This document shows, piece after piece, positions 5,235-6,088 of a DNA stretch of 6,088 nucleotides. Every line of letters begins with the position of its first letter. The first letter of the stretch is position 1. The notes below the pieces were generated by a model. That model was not told the DNA's origin. It did no database searches and was given only the letters and a program-made list of their open reading frames with translations. This DNA is from Candidatus Bipolaricaulota bacterium (lineage in GTDB: Bacteria; Bipolaricaulota; Bipolaricaulia; RBG-16-55-9), in NCBI GenBank assembly GCA_027021605.1, contig JALUUA010000307.1, positions 1 through 6,088 on the forward strand, in the 5' to 3' direction. Both the position numbers and the translations under genes were made by a program.

Positions 5235-6088
5235 GTGGGCACAGGAGCCGACGTTGGAGCGGCCGAACAGGCTTTTATCCCTGTCGGGGTCGTGACGATC
5301 TTGTTCAGCGACCTGGAGGGCTTCACCCGTTACGCCGAGCAGCACGGGGATGACGCCGCCCGCGAGTTGGCCGAAAAGCATCACGAGCTGCTGCGACAGC
5401 AGTTGGCCCGCTACGGGGGTCGCGAGGTCAAGACGCTGGGGGATGGCCTCATGGCCGCCTTCGCCAGCGCCCGACAGGCGGTCCTCTGCGCTGTGGCCGC
5501 CCAGCGGTCGTTTCGCGCCTACGCGGAATCACAGGGCCTTCCCCTGCGGGCGCGCATGGGACTCGATGCGGGCGAACCCCTCATCGATCCGGAAACGGGC
5601 GACCTCATCGGGCAAGCGGTCAACCGGGCCTCCCGCGTCGCCGATCAAGCCCCCGCCGGAGGGATCCTCGTCTCGGAGACGGTCAAGGGGCTTGTGGGCC
5701 ACCTCGAGGGCATTCGCTTTGAGGACCGCGGGCTCAAGGCCCTCAAGGGGCTCCCGGAGCGGGTTCGCCTCTACGAAGTCCTCCCCGCCGAGGCGCTCGA
5801 TCCCGAACGCAGCGCCGCGGAGCTGCGCCGCTGGCTCGGCGAGCTCCAAGCCCGGCCGGTCGTCCACCTCCCCGTCTTCCGGCTCCTGGGAACGGGCCTG
5901 CGGCTCCTTCTCCGTCGCGGGAGGCGGGGCATTGGGATCCCGTTCCTGATCGTTCTCGCTTTGTACCTTATACTCACCACGCCGAGTTCGGACCTCGAAG
6001 AGGGCCGGGTGCTGTGGGAGCGCAGGGTCTCGCAGGCGCAGGAGAAGCCCCTGCCCCCCGGGCAGTCGGGGGAGGAACGGCAGACGAT
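5235..6088 (+). CDS. Class III adenylate/guanylate cyclase with following membrane segment, 3' end cut
   Basis: The enzyme makes cAMP (or cGMP) from ATP (or GTP) as a homodimer. The frame gives 284 residues to the window edge without a stop. The catalytic domain (about 17-183) has every expected residue: metal-binding Asp26 in ILFSDLEGFT and Asp70 in VKTLGDGL, adenine-selecting Lys66 and Asp123 (GDLIG), and transition-state Asn130 and Arg134 in AVNRASR. The Lys/Asp pair predicts adenylate rather than guanylate cyclase. A linker follows (184-232), ending in the basic RLLLRRGRRG, then one hydrophobic segment (about 233-249) and the start of a polar region. Basic residues before the helix place the cyclase in the cytoplasm and the C terminus outside. 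Most membrane-bound bacterial relatives have the sensor and membrane part first, so this order is unusual. It is divergent from the unknown membrane protein. GTG 5235 is chosen for its GGAGGT site. Confidence 0.88.
   Translation, partial: MGTGADVGAAEQAFIPVGVVTILFSDLEGFTRYAEQHGDDAARELAEKHHELLRQQLARYGGREVKTLGDGLMAAFASARQAVLCAVAAQRSFRAYAESQGLPLRARMGLDAGEPLIDPETGDLIGQAVNRASRVADQAPAGGILVSETVKGLVGHLEGIRFEDRGLKALKGLPERVRLYEVLPAEALDPERSAAELRRWLGELQARPVVHLPVFRLLGTGLRLLLRRGRRGIGIPFLIVLALYLILTTPSSDLEEGRVLWERRVSQAQEKPLPPGQSGEERQT

Noticed and set aside
5350..5949. A 199-codon plus-strand frame inside the cyclase
   Set aside because: It is the out-of-frame shadow of the cyclase, whose frame carries all six catalytic residues and runs unbroken from 5235 to the window end.

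Overview
This is a gene-dense, high-G+C bacterial segment (roughly two thirds G+C by eye). It has Shine-Dalgarno-led genes, sigma70-like promoters and short intergenic gaps. Nothing in it fixes the species. The MTH865-like gene, a family best known from archaea, sits among ordinary bacterial acyl-CoA genes, which would fit a deep-branching and possibly thermophilic anaerobic bacterium; this is inference only. I see no tRNA, rRNA, CRISPR array, insertion sequence or phage gene.

Layout. (1) Positions 1-2086, minus strand: a two-gene unit read from 2086 towards 1. It holds a short 2-isopropylmalate/homocitrate-synthase-like enzyme (863-2086) and then an acetyl-CoA acetyltransferase (thiolase) cut by the window edge (1-817). 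(2) Positions 2087-2346: a divergent control region with back-to-back candidate promoters, one for the minus-strand unit and one for an OsmC-family protein (2347-2823, plus). (3) Positions 2824-2917: a convergent gap with a strong GC hairpin, probably a shared terminator. (4) Positions 2918-4370, minus: an apparent two-gene operon of a small MTH865-like protein (4116-4370) followed by a complete second thiolase (2918-4072). (5) Positions 4465-5106, minus: an unrecognised exported or membrane protein rich in glycine and small residues. (6) Positions 5107-5234: a divergent control region. (7) Positions 5235 to the end, plus: a class III adenylate/guanylate cyclase with its catalytic domain at the N terminus, then one membrane segment; the 3' end is cut.

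How the genes may work together. The two thiolases and the LeuA-like enzyme all make or break carbon-carbon bonds at an acyl-CoA or acetyl-CoA, so the left two thirds looks like acyl-CoA or branched-acid metabolism. The OsmC protein is a probable thiol-dependent peroxide defence. The right end carries a cAMP-type signalling enzyme divergent from the unknown membrane protein.

The most interesting signals are three. The MTH865-like gene is coupled to a thiolase and shows a visible internal duplication. A 19-bp element (16 of 19 identical) overlaps the -35 box of both the MTH865-thiolase promoter and the unknown membrane-protein promoter. The cyclase has an unusual catalytic-domain-first topology.
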